Of a stretch of 61,839 nt of DNA, positions 1 to 7,553 are shown in pieces. The stretch is from assembly GCA_964542875.1 (NCBI GenBank), contig CAZIWA010000016.1, positions 1 to 61,839 on the forward strand, in the 5' to 3' direction. The stretch's first letter is position 1; each line of letters begins with the position of its first letter. This DNA is from CAZGOM01 sp964542875. GTDB taxonomy: Bacteria > Planctomycetota > Phycisphaerae > Phycisphaerales > Phycisphaeraceae. A model generated the notes under the pieces. The model searched no databases. It had not been told where the DNA came from and saw only the letters and a list, made by a program, of their open reading frames with translations. The translations under genes were made by a program, and so were the position numbers.

Positions 1-163
1 CCCCGGTCGTGAATCCCGCTTCGATCTCGCTTGGCGCACCCACTTCGGTTTCGCGGAAGGAATGCTGGGCGAGGGTGGCAAGTGTTGCTGCATCAATGGC
101 GAATGGTCCTTCGCCGACGACAGAAAAACGGCTGAATGAAATTTTTCCAGAGGTAAATGACAT
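1..163 (-). CDS. RdgC-like protein, N-terminal fragment (cut by window edge)
   Basis: The first 54 codons of a leftward gene are present before the window ends. I chose the ATG at 163 rather than the in-frame ATG at 175 because GGAG sits six bases before it. The start MSFTSGKISFSRF followed by a helix and the acidic EVGAPSEIEAGF segment resembles the N-terminus of RdgC-like recombination-associated proteins found in phages. That resemblance is from memory and is weak. It is the next gene after SSB in the early recombination operon, which fits. The piece at 61659-61839 could be the other end of the same gene. Confidence 0.45.
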   Translation of the reverse strand, partial: MSFTSGKISFSRFSVVGEGPFAIDAATLATLAQHSFRETEVGAPSEIEAGFTTG

Positions 164-216
164 TGCGAACTCCATTTCAAAGTTAAAAAACTCAGACCAA
201 ACACCCGCCAGCGCGG

Positions 217-636
217 TTAAACGCTGGCGGGAAACGTTGTGGGGATGCCAACAAGGCGTCCCTGCCCGCGGACTTGCGGTTCGGTGCGGCCCGTAGGGGC
301 CTGGATTTGCGAAGGGGTGAGGAAGATTGAGAACCGGTCGATCACGACCTCTGTGCGGCGGCAGGTAATTCCGTTGCCGTCGATGCTGTCCCGGCGATCC
401 AGATGACCCTCGAGGGTGATGGAGATGCCGACCGGTTGAACGGCCAGCCGTTCGGCGTAACCGGCGTAGGCGATGCAGTCGGCGTAGCAGCTCCGCCTCC
501 GGGGCTCGGACCTGACGGTGTAGAACCATGAGTACGTAACCTGAAAGGTGCAGTAGACGCGGCCGTCAAGGGCGATCCCGCGCGTCGGAGTGCTGCAGAT
601 GCGACCTGTGATGTTTGTTTGCTGGCAATCGTGCAT
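217..636 (-). CDS. ssb: Single-stranded DNA-binding protein (OB fold)
   Basis: A 139-residue protein whose residues 7-105 look like an SSB OB fold: NITGRI at the start of the first strand, a central AYAGYAERLAVQPVG segment, then ISITLEGHLDRR and a final strand VVIDRFSIF. SSB coats single-stranded DNA during replication and annealing. The start at 636 is preceded by AGGA at good distance, whereas the ATG at 641 is in another frame. It lacks the long acidic C-terminal tail typical of bacterial SSB and ends in TTFPASV. It lies between the ATPase gene and the RdgC-like gene in the recombination operon. Confidence 0.75.
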   Translation of the reverse strand: MHDCQQTNITGRICSTPTRGIALDGRVYCTFQVTYSWFYTVRSEPRRRSCYADCIAYAGYAERLAVQPVGISITLEGHLDRRDSIDGNGITCRRTEVVIDRFSIFLTPSQIQAPTGRTEPQVRGQGRLVGIPTTFPASV

Positions 637-678
637 GACATGTCCTGGGGGTAGAGAGTGGGTATGGGGCGGGGGATT

Positions 679-2148
679 TCAGGCGGCGTCTTCGATCACG
701 ACGGTGAGTTCATCGACATCGGCGACGCGGGTGATCACCACCTGCCAGCCCTGCTGGTTCGCCAACTGCTTGAGCAACGTCATGGAGTCTTGGTCGAGGT
801 GTTCGCCGTCATCGACTCGAAGCAGCTTGAGGCGTGGGCTTTGCTTCATGGCGACGGCGCACGCCAGCCTGAGTTTTTCCGCATGTGAGGCCTGCCGGAT
901 GCTCACGCCGTTGAGTTTGACTTCCCCGTCTCCGATGGAGAGTCCGGAGATACCCAGGTCCACTCCATCGAGCAGGTGCAGGCGCAGGTGGCGTAGGGCG
1001 GCGAGGATTTGGTCCAGCCGGTTGTGGTATTCGAGGGCCTGCACGTGGTCAGCCGCCATCTGATCGACAAAGGTCGCGGCCTGGTTCCGTTCGGCCAGAG
1101 CCTTGGATCGGCGGTCAGCGTCGGTGAGGGCCTTGCGAATCTCCGTCGCCCTGACGTCGGGATCGACCAAAACCGCGAGGGCTTGTTGAGCTTGGGTCTG
1201 CTGGCTGCGGAGCGTGGCAAGGTCGAGAGTTGCCCCATCGGCGTTCTTCTCGTGGACAACTGCATCGTTCATGCGCGTTGCGCGGCGAGCCTGAAGTTGT
1301 GCGATCTGTTCATCAATGGCCTTGATGTCGTTGTCGGCGGCGGTGATGCGGCTCTGGCAATCGGCGAGGAACTGTTCAACTTTGGCAATGCGTTCACCCA
1401 GGGTCCGAACGCCATCACGTGCCTCCCGGTGGGCCTTGCGGGTGGATTCGACAGCTTCCAGCTCCTTCAGCAGGCCTTCGGTGGAGGCGGGGCGCTCCAT
1501 CTCGGTGGGCCTTCCGCCGATGGCTTCGAGGGCGGTGACGGCTTCATCCGCGGCCTTCCGCTTGGAAATCACCGTACGGTTTTGTTCTCGGCGCCGGACG
1601 TAGTAAATGCCGGTTTCGTCGGCGCTGAGGCGTTGGAGGTACTTGTCGGCGGATTCGCCGGGCAGGGTCGCATGTGCTTCCCCGGTGAGTTCTTTCACTT
1701 GGTCGACAGGGGGACGCACGCCGGCGACGGCGAGGATGGCGTCTACCTGGTCTTGCGGCCGCTGCTGGAGGAATGCGACGGGGTCAAGGCTGTAGGTCGA
1801 GAACAGCGAATTGAGCAGCTTTTGTGGTTCTCGTACTTTGGACCCATCGCGCGGCGTGATTTTGAGGCTGGAACCAGATGGAGTGAAGCGACGGGTGACG
1901 GTGAATTCACCCAAATCAATCTCGATCTCACCGGCGTCGGCCCCTTGGTGGATGGGTTCGGGACGTTCCTTGGTGGAGTGGCCTGCGAGGCAGGCGAAGA
2001 TTGCGTCGACCGCAGATGTCTTGCCCGAGCCGTTGGGGCCGCTGATGGTGATGTGATTGCCCTGGGCGTCAATGGTGAGTGCCTGGACGCGCATGTAGTT
2101 ACTGACGCTAAGGCGGTGGATTCGGAGGGTGTCGGTAGCGGTTGTCAT
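679..2148 (-). CDS. SbcC/RecF-like AAA ATPase
   Basis: A 489-residue protein with an SMC-family ABC ATPase head. The Walker A motif GPNGSGKTS is near residue 38, preceded by IHRLSVSNYMRV as in RecF/SbcC N-termini. The middle (about residues 200-340) is rich in K, E, R, Q and A and probably forms a short coiled coil. The C-terminal LLRVDDGEHLD near residue 445 is the likely Walker B region. The head is like Rad50/SbcC but the coil is much shorter. AAGGA precedes the ATG. Phage proteins of this type sit beside exonuclease/RecT/SSB, as here, and are thought to help recombination or end processing. A substrate cannot be named from sequence. Confidence 0.75.
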   Translation of the reverse strand: MTTATDTLRIHRLSVSNYMRVQALTIDAQGNHITISGPNGSGKTSAVDAIFACLAGHSTKERPEPIHQGADAGEIEIDLGEFTVTRRFTPSGSSLKITPRDGSKVREPQKLLNSLFSTYSLDPVAFLQQRPQDQVDAILAVAGVRPPVDQVKELTGEAHATLPGESADKYLQRLSADETGIYYVRRREQNRTVISKRKAADEAVTALEAIGGRPTEMERPASTEGLLKELEAVESTRKAHREARDGVRTLGERIAKVEQFLADCQSRITAADNDIKAIDEQIAQLQARRATRMNDAVVHEKNADGATLDLATLRSQQTQAQQALAVLVDPDVRATEIRKALTDADRRSKALAERNQAATFVDQMAADHVQALEYHNRLDQILAALRHLRLHLLDGVDLGISGLSIGDGEVKLNGVSIRQASHAEKLRLACAVAMKQSPRLKLLRVDDGEHLDQDSMTLLKQLANQQGWQVVITRVADVDELTVVIEDAA

Positions 2149-2184
2149 GGCGGGATCCTTGGGATGAAGAGGAAGGGATGGGAG

Positions 2185-2409
2185 TTAGGTTTGAGGACGC
2201 GGTGTCATTTGTTCCAGTTGTTTTGAAGACTCAAGTAAGAGTGGTGTCACGACAGCGAGAAAGTCTTTGGCGTATGCGAGGCCATGTTGTTGGTTCGCAA
2301 ATGGCACGCTTGATAGGAAGGTGATTTGGTCGTCGAGCCTCTTTATTTGGAGGGTCAATACGCCGTTAGGGTTTTCGATTTCAATCGTGACTTTGGTTTC
2401 GCTAGCCAT
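2185..2409 (-). CDS. Small conserved-looking early protein, unknown function
   Basis: A 74-residue acidic protein (MASETKVTIEIENPNG...). It predicts two beta strands (KVTIEIENPNGVLTLQIK) followed by an alpha-helical half ending in QLEQMTPRPQT. An AAGGA motif nine bases upstream supports the ATG. I recognise no family. It is co-directional with the recombination genes on both sides and probably belongs to the same transcript. Confidence 0.6.
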   Translation of the reverse strand: MASETKVTIEIENPNGVLTLQIKRLDDQITFLSSVPFANQQHGLAYAKDFLAVVTPLLLESSKQLEQMTPRPQT

Positions 2410-2491
2410 CGCAATTCCTTGGTAAGTGTGGAGGGTTTTGGGAAGTCCCCAGGTCGACCGTCGCCGGCTTGGGGGTGACTTTGCGGCACAT
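2402..2491 (-). CDS. Possible 29-residue peptide, overlaps next gene start
   Basis: A short frame (MCRKVTPKPATVDLG...) fills the otherwise empty gap before the 2185-2409 gene. Its stop codon overlaps that gene's ATG by eight bases, as in translationally coupled phage genes. The ribosome-binding site is poor: GGGAGG lies too far upstream and can pair with CCTCCC just before the ATG. Coding status is uncertain. Confidence 0.3.
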   Translation of the reverse strand: MCRKVTPKPATVDLGTSQNPPHLPRNCDG

Positions 2492-2539
2492 GTACCGGGG
2501 AGGTTCGTCGGGCCTCCCTTTTGGGTAGGGTTTGAGCGG

Positions 2540-2857
2540 TTAGCCGATGCGCGAGCGAATTTCTGTCGCCTGCTTCAGCACGTTGTTTGCAAGTTCGATG
2601 ACGTCGAGAGTCAGATTGAGGGCGCAGGGAACTGCTTCGGGCGGTCCACACTTCGCTTCTCCATAAGCGTTGTTCTTCTCCTCAGACTCGATGGCGCTGA
2701 TGGTCGCGTCTTGAACGTCGACGGCTTCCCGCAAGGCGTTTCTTGCCGTCAGTAGCCGACCGCGAATGCCGTCGACGTTCATGGGCTGCGCTTGATGCTT
2801 GGGCGGCAGTGGCATCATGCTCGTGCGACGTATGTCCTGGGGTTTGTCTTCATGCAT
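2540..2857 (-). CDS. Helical early protein, unknown function
   Basis: A 105-residue protein. The first 25 residues are basic and proline-rich (MPLPPKHQAQPM). From residue 27 on, the sequence is dominated by helix formers (GRLLTARNALREAVDVQDAT, then a second helix ending KQATEIRSRIG), suggesting a helical hairpin. Its ATG has a strong GAAAGGAGA site. No family recognised. It follows a 337-bp non-coding stretch. Confidence 0.6.
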   Translation of the reverse strand: MHEDKPQDIRRTSMMPLPPKHQAQPMNVDGIRGRLLTARNALREAVDVQDATISAIESEEKNNAYGEAKCGPPEAVPCALNLTLDVIELANNVLKQATEIRSRIG

Positions 2858-3194
2858 AGGGTTCTCCTTTCGGGAGGGTTGGGGTTCGGAAAACCTCGCC
2901 CGGGCGGTTAAGCCAGAGCGGGAGGGGATTTATGACGGGGATTGCCCGTCGTCGGCATACGCACCTCCTTTGAGCGGGAGGAGTAAAGGAAAGCTGTGGT
3001 GTTGTTTAGTCCGCCCCGGTTCCAGCCCCGGGGGCCACTCTCTCGGACATTCATGTCCCGATCTCGCACACCTGGTTTTTGTCTCGGTCGAAGTTGCTGG
3101 ATACCTCGCCGTCAAGGTCTAGCTCCTGTGCGAAGCTGCTGGACCACCGTGACTGATCCCCGGGGACGCACCCGGGTTAGGGACTCGCTGGGTG
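2858..3194. other. Structured non-coding stretch between early genes
   Basis: No gene is convincing here. On the minus strand, in transcription order, I see several short inverted repeats: GGTCCAGC/GCTAGACC (3145-3116, with one G-T pair), GGACAT/ATGTCC (3046-3059) and CCCCGG/CCGGGG (about 3014-3033). Then comes a consensus AAAGGAGGTG ribosome-binding site leading only to a 16-codon frame (2958-2908). The region could be a folded leader RNA of the downstream gene or a decayed gene. I tried and failed to fold a tRNA in it. Confidence 0.35.
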
Positions 3195-3455
3195 TTAGGC
3201 GGGAGGTGCACATGCGAGGCCGCGTTCTTTGACGTAGGCGATGGTGGCGTCAGTTGCGATGGCGTCGAGGATGCTTTGAATGGAGGATTCAGTAATGAGT
3301 CCGCCATCACCTAAGTCGATAATCGTGGTGGTAGGGGCGCCAGCGAACTCGCGCGATTCCTGGATCCTGACAATCGCATCAACAGCAATGGCGTTTGTCA
3401 GTCTTTCCATTCCGCCCATGGCCGGGATGTACTTAAGGACGATGTAGGTTGCCAC
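3195..3455 (-). CDS. Small early protein, unknown function
   Basis: An 86-residue protein read from GTG at 3455, chosen because AAGGA lies just upstream; a longer reading runs into the neighbouring tRNA gene and cannot be right. The sequence (VATYIVLKYIPAMGG..., with IIDLGDGGLITESS in the middle) predicts a mixed alpha/beta fold. No family recognised. It lies immediately downstream of tRNA-Thr on the same strand. Confidence 0.55.
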   Translation of the reverse strand: MATYIVLKYIPAMGGMERLTNAIAVDAIVRIQESREFAGAPTTTIIDLGDGGLITESSIQSILDAIATDATIAYVKERGLACAPPA

Positions 3456-3486
3456 TTGGATTCCTTCGGTTGGAGGTTTGAACAAA

Positions 3487-3557
3487 GCCGGATGCGGGAC
3501 TTGAACCCGCGACCTGCTGCTTACAAGGCAGCCGCTCTGCCACTGAGCCAATCCGGC
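3487..3557 (-). tRNA. tRNA-Thr (anticodon TGT)
   Basis: A complete 71-base cloverleaf. The acceptor GCCGGAT pairs with ATCCGGC, the anticodon stem GCTGC pairs with GCAGC around loop CTTGTAA, and the T arm is GCGGG-TTCAAGT-CCCGC. The TGT anticodon reads ACA. No 3' CCA is encoded. It sits inside the phage early operon, so it is a phage-carried tRNA, probably supplementing a codon used by the phage. Confidence 0.92.
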
Positions 3558-3605
3558 GGTCAGGCCCGGCCGGAGCCGGGCTTTGCCTGTTAAGGACAGG
3601 GGGCC

Positions 3606-4601
3606 TTAGATGAGGGGGATGTCTTTTTTGTTGACGCGTTCGCTCATGTGGTTGAACGGAACGTCTTTGTTTGCCGCCACATCAAAGGGGCGGCTGAAGT
3701 TTTTGATGGCGTAGGCGTCGAGCGTCTTTCGCGCCTGTTCGTCCGTGCAGCCGTAGACCTCGGTCATGCGGATGAGGAGCTGGTCGGCGCGGCTCATGCC
3801 GTCGGAGGGAGTGGGGTCGGGCTTGGTGTCGGGCGCATCGTTGACTTGGGCCTCCTCCGCCTGCTGCACACCAACGACTTCGCGCTCTGTCGGCTTGGGC
3901 GCATCGACATAGGTGTTGGTGGATTGAGACAGTTGCGCCGCCAGCGATTCGGTCCTTGAAGCAGTTCCAGAAGCGGGCGTGACGTCCTTACGGGGGCGCT
4001 CTTCTTCGATGTCCCGGAGTTCTTCGACCATCATCATGCCCATCGTTGCCTCGGGGCAGTGGGCGCGGCTGAACCATGCCGCGGCGCGGTACATGAACAT
4101 CAGGGCTGGCATGGTTTTCCATTTGCTGCCTGATTTGTCGAGCCATCCTTCTGCTTTGACTGTGGGCCAATCAAGCCAAGGACCGTCGATCCGCTTCCCG
4201 GTCGATTTGCGCACCGCAAACGCGCGCACGCGGTAATTTGGATCTTTGGGGTCATTGCCTTCGACCTCGTAGTCGATGGGGTCTTTGAAGAGCCCGGAAA
4301 CATTCATGAGGGCGATCACCAAGGTCGCTTCCATGCCAGGCTTGCCGTGTACGACGTAGCACTTTTGCAGGAACGCAAGGGGGTTTTGATTCAGGCGTAG
4401 CGCCATCTCAACAAGGATGGTGCAATCAGCGACCTTTCCCTGTAGGTGGGTGGGGACAAGGGTGGATTGAGAAAACATCGATCCCAGGCGTTGGAGGTGG
4501 GCAAACTTGTTGGAGTCGAGGAAGGATGCGTAGGGCCCGTTGTCATTGACGACGGGAAAGTCTTTTGCAGGGCTGGGTAGAGTAGTTTGGGCGGCGGTCA
4601 T
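3606..4601 (-). CDS. recT: RecT-family single-strand annealing protein
   Basis: A 331-residue protein from the ATG at 4601 (AAGGA upstream). Longer readings run into the exonuclease gene. Residues 20-190 carry the RecT pattern: a helix around FLDSNKFAHLQRLGSMFSQS, then LVPTHLQGKVADCTILVEMA, LNQNPLAFLQKCYVVHGKPG and a late GLFKDPIDYEVEG strand. The C-terminal third is low complexity, then a helical end. RecT proteins anneal complementary single strands made by the partner exonuclease encoded just upstream. The ATPase and SSB genes downstream complete a Red/RecET-like recombination set. Confidence 0.85.
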   Translation of the reverse strand: MTAAQTTLPSPAKDFPVVNDNGPYASFLDSNKFAHLQRLGSMFSQSTLVPTHLQGKVADCTILVEMALRLNQNPLAFLQKCYVVHGKPGMEATLVIALMNVSGLFKDPIDYEVEGNDPKDPNYRVRAFAVRKSTGKRIDGPWLDWPTVKAEGWLDKSGSKWKTMPALMFMYRAAAWFSRAHCPEATMGMMMVEELRDIEEERPRKDVTPASGTASRTESLAAQLSQSTNTYVDAPKPTEREVVGVQQAEEAQVNDAPDTKPDPTPSDGMSRADQLLIRMTEVYGCTDEQARKTLDAYAIKNFSRPFDVAANKDVPFNHMSERVNKKDIPLI

Positions 4602-4648
4602 GGAAGGGTCCTTGGAAAAGGGGTTTGGGTGTGAAAACAGAGAGGGAT

Positions 4649-5551
4649 TCAGTTGGTCTTCACGCGCATCACGCGGAAGCGGGAGGTGTTTGTGAACCGC
4701 TGCGCAATGTCGGGGAAGTTGGCATGGAGCTTTTTGGGGTCGATGGTGGCGCGGCCCTGCTCGAAGTAGGTGCAGGATCCGACCGGGGAGGTGGCGCATT
4801 CGGCGTCCCCCATATGAGCCAGTAGATCTGCCTGGGCCTGATCCTTTGCCGCTTCGGCCTCTGCGAAGTCTTCTTTTGCCTTGATGTAAGCCGCCATCAC
4901 TTCTCCGTCGACCTCCACCGTTTTCGTCGGCGTACGGCGGTGTTTTTTGATGACCTCAAGGGTGGGGAGGGAGTTATCGGGCGGGGTGTCGGTCTTGACG
5001 AACTTGACCCAGAAGTCGGCGGCTGTTTTGACGATCATGTCTGCCAGAGCGTCATTCTTGAGGATTCGGTAGATGAAGAAGCCGCGGCCCCCCAGAAGAG
5101 CTGGGAGATAGGAGATTTCGTGGTTAGTGCAGATCATTTGGTGATGGGTCTGGACGATGTACTCCTCGGGCACCTGGTCTGAGAATGCCGGGCCCCAATT
5201 GGCCACTAAAGGACCTGTCATGCCAGCGGTTTTGGCTTCGGTGGGGACGCCATCGGCGCGGAGACGACCGTCGAGGTTGCACGCCATGTAGAGCTCGGGG
5301 CGGACAATCGTTGGGACATTGCGCTCGATCTCCCCGAGTTCGTTTTCCGCCATGTCCAGCACATAGTTTTCGAGGCTGTTGCCGATCTCGATTGCCTGAT
5401 TGGTTTTGTCGAGGTCGGGGTTGAGCTTGTCCGTCTTTTCGAGCCAAACGTCATAGGAGGTCCGGTAGGGGTTGAGTCCCAGGATGGCTGCCATATCAGA
5501 TGCACCGATGTGGAGCTTGCGGGCGGCACGTTGTTCTGCGGTGATTGTCAT
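4649..5551 (-). CDS. YqaJ/lambda-Exo type 5'-3' exonuclease
   Basis: A 300-residue nuclease of the PD-(D/E)XK type. IGASDMAAILGLNPYRT (residues 16-32) is the typical YqaJ N-terminal signature. NLDGRLRADGVPTEAKTA (about 130-147) contains the catalytic D...E-x-K. VPEEYIVQTHHQMICTN (about 166-182) is the conserved Q-rich helix. The C-terminal 100 residues add a helical region. It chews one strand of double-stranded DNA ends and hands the single strand to RecT. Only 47 bases separate it from recT. Confidence 0.85.
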   Translation of the reverse strand: MTITAEQRAARKLHIGASDMAAILGLNPYRTSYDVWLEKTDKLNPDLDKTNQAIEIGNSLENYVLDMAENELGEIERNVPTIVRPELYMACNLDGRLRADGVPTEAKTAGMTGPLVANWGPAFSDQVPEEYIVQTHHQMICTNHEISYLPALLGGRGFFIYRILKNDALADMIVKTAADFWVKFVKTDTPPDNSLPTLEVIKKHRRTPTKTVEVDGEVMAAYIKAKEDFAEAEAAKDQAQADLLAHMGDAECATSPVGSCTYFEQGRATIDPKKLHANFPDIAQRFTNTSRFRVMRVKTN

Positions 5552-5587
5552 TGGGGGTTCCTTTGGAGAGGTTGAGGTGGGTGGGGG

Positions 5588-5872
5588 TTATTGCGGTGCC
5601 GGGAGGTTGTCGCCGGCGTATTCGGCTTGCTCGATTGCCTTCACATCGGCTGCGCTCAGCGCGACCGTGCTGTGTGGGCGTGCCTTCGCCATGAGGTCTG
5701 GCCATGAGACGAGGCTGGAAAAGCTGATAAAGACGCCATTGGGAAACACAACATGTGCGTCGAACTTCTTGAATGTGCAGTCGATTCTCAGGGTGATGTA
5801 GCTACTCCAGTGGGTTTCAGATGCGTCGGGGAAGTAGTCTTTGAAGAACGTTTGAATTTCGTCGTCGGTCAT
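5588..5872 (-). CDS. Small early protein, unknown function
   Basis: A 94-residue acidic protein beginning MTDDEIQTFFKDYFPD. It shows a first helix, several strands with aromatic residues (SSYITLRIDCTFKKF, VVFPNGVFISFSS) and a C-terminal helix ADVKAIEQAEYAG. No family recognised. It lies directly upstream of the exonuclease gene on the same strand. Confidence 0.55.
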   Translation of the reverse strand: MTDDEIQTFFKDYFPDASETHWSSYITLRIDCTFKKFDAHVVFPNGVFISFSSLVSWPDLMAKARPHSTVALSAADVKAIEQAEYAGDNLPAPQ

Positions 5873-5883
5873 GGGAGCGGTCC

Positions 5884-5991
5884 TTAAAAAAGCAGGGCGA
5901 CAAAGATGGCGAACAGAAGGAGGGCGATGAGAAGACGGGGGTTGGCGAAGAGGTTGGTTTCAAGGTCTGGGGGGATGATGGGGTCGCTCAC
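5884..5991 (-). CDS. 35-residue single-pass membrane peptide
   Basis: A very short gene starting at GTG 5991, overlapping the stop of the upstream gene in a GTGA junction. The first 18 residues are polar (SDPIIPPDLETNLFANP), followed by one hydrophobic stretch LLIALLLFAIFVALLF that runs to the stop. GGGACCTCCTG offers only a weak ribosome site, so coupling to the upstream gene is likely. The gene could be a small inner-membrane modulator. Function unknown. Confidence 0.5.
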   Translation of the reverse strand: MSDPIIPPDLETNLFANPRLLIALLLFAIFVALLF

Positions 5992-6473
5992 AGGAGGTCC
6001 CTTTCCAGTGGCGTCCCCTCGATGCGGGCGCGCAGGATGGGGAAGCGCTGGTCAATGACGCTGGTGGCGTGGCGGATGGTGACGTTGTTTTGAGTGGCTT
6101 CACCCGCGATCAAAACCAGCCGGTGAATCGCAGTCTTGACGATCTTGAGTGCGTCCAGAAGGTCCCGGTAGGCTTTGGCATGGATGTGGGGTTTCTGGGC
6201 GTCCCAGTAGGTCTGGCGGGCGATGGCGAGGGCATCATCAAGTGTGGTCCAGATGGGGGCTTTTCTTGCAGAAATTCGGTGGATAGGGGCCTTTTCTGCC
6301 TGTATGCTCAGGTGCCGAAAACCTCTCGCGCGGTAGGAGGCGACGAACTTGCCCAGGTCGGCGCGGATGCAGCTAAAGACCTCGCGGGTTTCGTCAAAGC
6401 CATCGACAGAAGCGACCGCGGTGTAAGTGGTGATGGTGGGGCGGGTGAGAGTCGGGGAGGAGGCGACGTGCAT
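5988..6473 (-). CDS. Helical early protein, unknown function
   Basis: A 161-residue protein. I chose the ATG at 6473 (AGGA seven bases upstream) over the one at 6509, which has no ribosome site. The N-terminal part predicts beta strands (TITTYTAVASVDGF). The C-terminal half is helical (KAYRDLLDALKIVKTAIHRL). No known domain seen. It is translationally coupled to the small membrane peptide that follows. Confidence 0.55.
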   Translation of the reverse strand: MHVASSPTLTRPTITTYTAVASVDGFDETREVFSCIRADLGKFVASYRARGFRHLSIQAEKAPIHRISARKAPIWTTLDDALAIARQTYWDAQKPHIHAKAYRDLLDALKIVKTAIHRLVLIAGEATQNNVTIRHATSVIDQRFPILRARIEGTPLERDLL

Positions 6474-6528
6474 TGCGTGATCCTGGGATTGAGGTGGGGT
6501 GTGAGTCATGGGGAGGGAACTGTGAATA

Positions 6529-6593
6529 ACGGGGGCGGGAGTTGAACCCGCACGTGTGGCTTATGAGGCCTCACTGCCACCACTGGCCCCCGC
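6529..6593 (-). tRNA. tRNA-Met-like gene (anticodon CAT), reduced D arm
   Basis: A 65-base tRNA-like gene. The acceptor GCGGGGG pairs with CCCCCGT (one G-T at the end), the T arm is GCGGG-TTCAACT-CCCGC, and the anticodon loop is CTCATAA. Its anticodon stem has one A-A mismatch. The D-arm segment is only about a dozen bases and forms no good stem, so the molecule is shorter than normal. It may be an unusual phage tRNA-Met/Ile2 or a decaying one. It lies between two early protein genes. Confidence 0.6.
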
Positions 6594-6599
6594 AGTGGG

Positions 6600-7157
6600 T
6601 TAGAGGCCTGCTTTGGCGAGGGCGGTGCGCCCCCTGTCGATGTCTGAGCCCGCTGCGCCACGGCTCTCCCATTCGTCAAGGATTTCTTTCAGGGCTGCGG
6701 CCAGTTCGGGAGCGGCTGCGATGAGTTTGGCGTTGGCGATGCTGGGCATCGTCGAGATTGCGACGACATTGCCGTTGACGTCTCGGATGTTTGAGTTCGC
6801 CGCATACCTGTCGTCTGCGGGGGTGTTTGCGTGCCAAGGTCCGGGCGTGTGCTTGGCTTGTTCGTTTTTGTTGGTCACGGCCAATTCCGTCGCAGCTTCG
6901 GCGAGATGAAACTTGGGGTTTTCCTCGCGGTCCAACACCCGATCCCCTTGTTTCCACTCAATCACGGCACTAAAGACTTCCTCCGAAATTCCCAAGTCTT
7001 GGAGGAGTTCAGGTTCGACATCCCAGGCGTTGTTGAGGACCACCTGCAAGTCAGTCATTGCTTCACGCGCGCGCGCTTTGGTCCAAGGGAGAATGTCGCC
7101 ATTGGGCTTGAGGAACTTGCCGGCCATCGGATGTTGTTTTTTGCTTTTCGTCGTCAT
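6600..7157 (-). CDS. Early protein with phage HTPGPW/LIAAAPELL-type domain
   Basis: A 185-residue protein. The C-terminal half carries a small domain seen in many unrelated phages: KHTPGPWHAN, then a strand pair RDVNGNVVAIS, and the helix ANAKLIAAAPELAAALKEI. Its function is unknown in the family. The N-terminal half (basic start MTTKSKKQH, then PWTKARAREAMTDLQ) is not recognised. A good AAGGAAAAGACC site precedes the ATG. Confidence 0.65.
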   Translation of the reverse strand: MTTKSKKQHPMAGKFLKPNGDILPWTKARAREAMTDLQVVLNNAWDVEPELLQDLGISEEVFSAVIEWKQGDRVLDREENPKFHLAEAATELAVTNKNEQAKHTPGPWHANTPADDRYAANSNIRDVNGNVVAISTMPSIANAKLIAAAPELAAALKEILDEWESRGAAGSDIDRGRTALAKAGL

Positions 7158-7234
7158 GGTCTTTTCCTTGAGTTGGTGAGTACAGACGTTGATTAGAGTT
7201 GGTGGTAATCCACAGCAGGGACAGATGGAAGTTG

Positions 7235-7258
7235 AGTTGGGTTAGGAAGTTGGGTTAG
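7235..7258. repeat. Two direct copies of AGTTGGGTTAG
   Basis: Two perfect 11-bp direct repeats, AGTTGGGTTAG, start 13 bp apart in the 116-bp gap between two early genes. They might bind a regulator or simply be a slippage product. Nothing else was seen in the gap. Confidence 0.4.
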
Positions 7259-7273
7259 ACTGTTGAGCCCGCG

Positions 7274-7513
7274 TCAGGATGTTGCGGGTTCACCTTTCGG
7301 CACGGCAGCCGACACCTTTGAGGGCTTGCCGTGCGTACGTCGTCTACCATTCTTGGGCTTGATCACCGGACCCAGGCCGCGCTCTTGGCGCCACCGGAGG
7401 CCGTCGCGCATCAACACTCTGACCGCGTCAGACACAGACGTCAGCCCATCGTGATCCTTGACGGCGAGGGCAATGCTGGTTGTGGGCTTGTCTCGGAGGT
7501 TGACCTGTGTCAT
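7274..7513 (-). CDS. Small early protein, possible ribbon-helix-helix
   Basis: A 79-residue basic protein. A strand-like start (TTSIALAVKDHDG) followed by two helices (SVSDAVRVLMRDGLRWRQERG) is the order expected of a ribbon-helix-helix DNA-binding protein, and the tail is very basic (KPKNGRRRTHGKPSK). This is a shape argument only. It is the second gene of the leftward early operon. Confidence 0.5.
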   Translation of the reverse strand: MTQVNLRDKPTTSIALAVKDHDGLTSVSDAVRVLMRDGLRWRQERGLGPVIKPKNGRRRTHGKPSKVSAAVPKGEPATS

Positions 7514-7553
7514 GGGGTACTACTTCACAAAGGAGGCTGGAGGTAATGTCCAA

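Noticed and set aside
342..641. Alternative frame starting at ATG 641 over the SSB gene
   Set aside because: The overlapping frame from 636 has the SSB pattern and a correctly spaced AGGA; the other product is low complexity.
1009..2226. Long plus-strand frame opposite the ATPase gene
   Set aside because: It is the antisense shadow of a gene with clear Walker motifs and a good ribosome site; its product has no recognisable domain.
2930..3115. Possible tRNA or gene on the minus strand
   Set aside because: The stretch around 3014-3060 has tRNA-like GC stems, but no T loop with GTTCRA and no anticodon arm could be placed; no good start codon for a protein.
3070..3170. Minus-strand frame reading SSSFAQELDLDGEVSSN, which looks protein-like
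   Set aside because: It has no ATG, GTG or TTG start before its upstream stop. It could be a gene remnant but cannot be supported.
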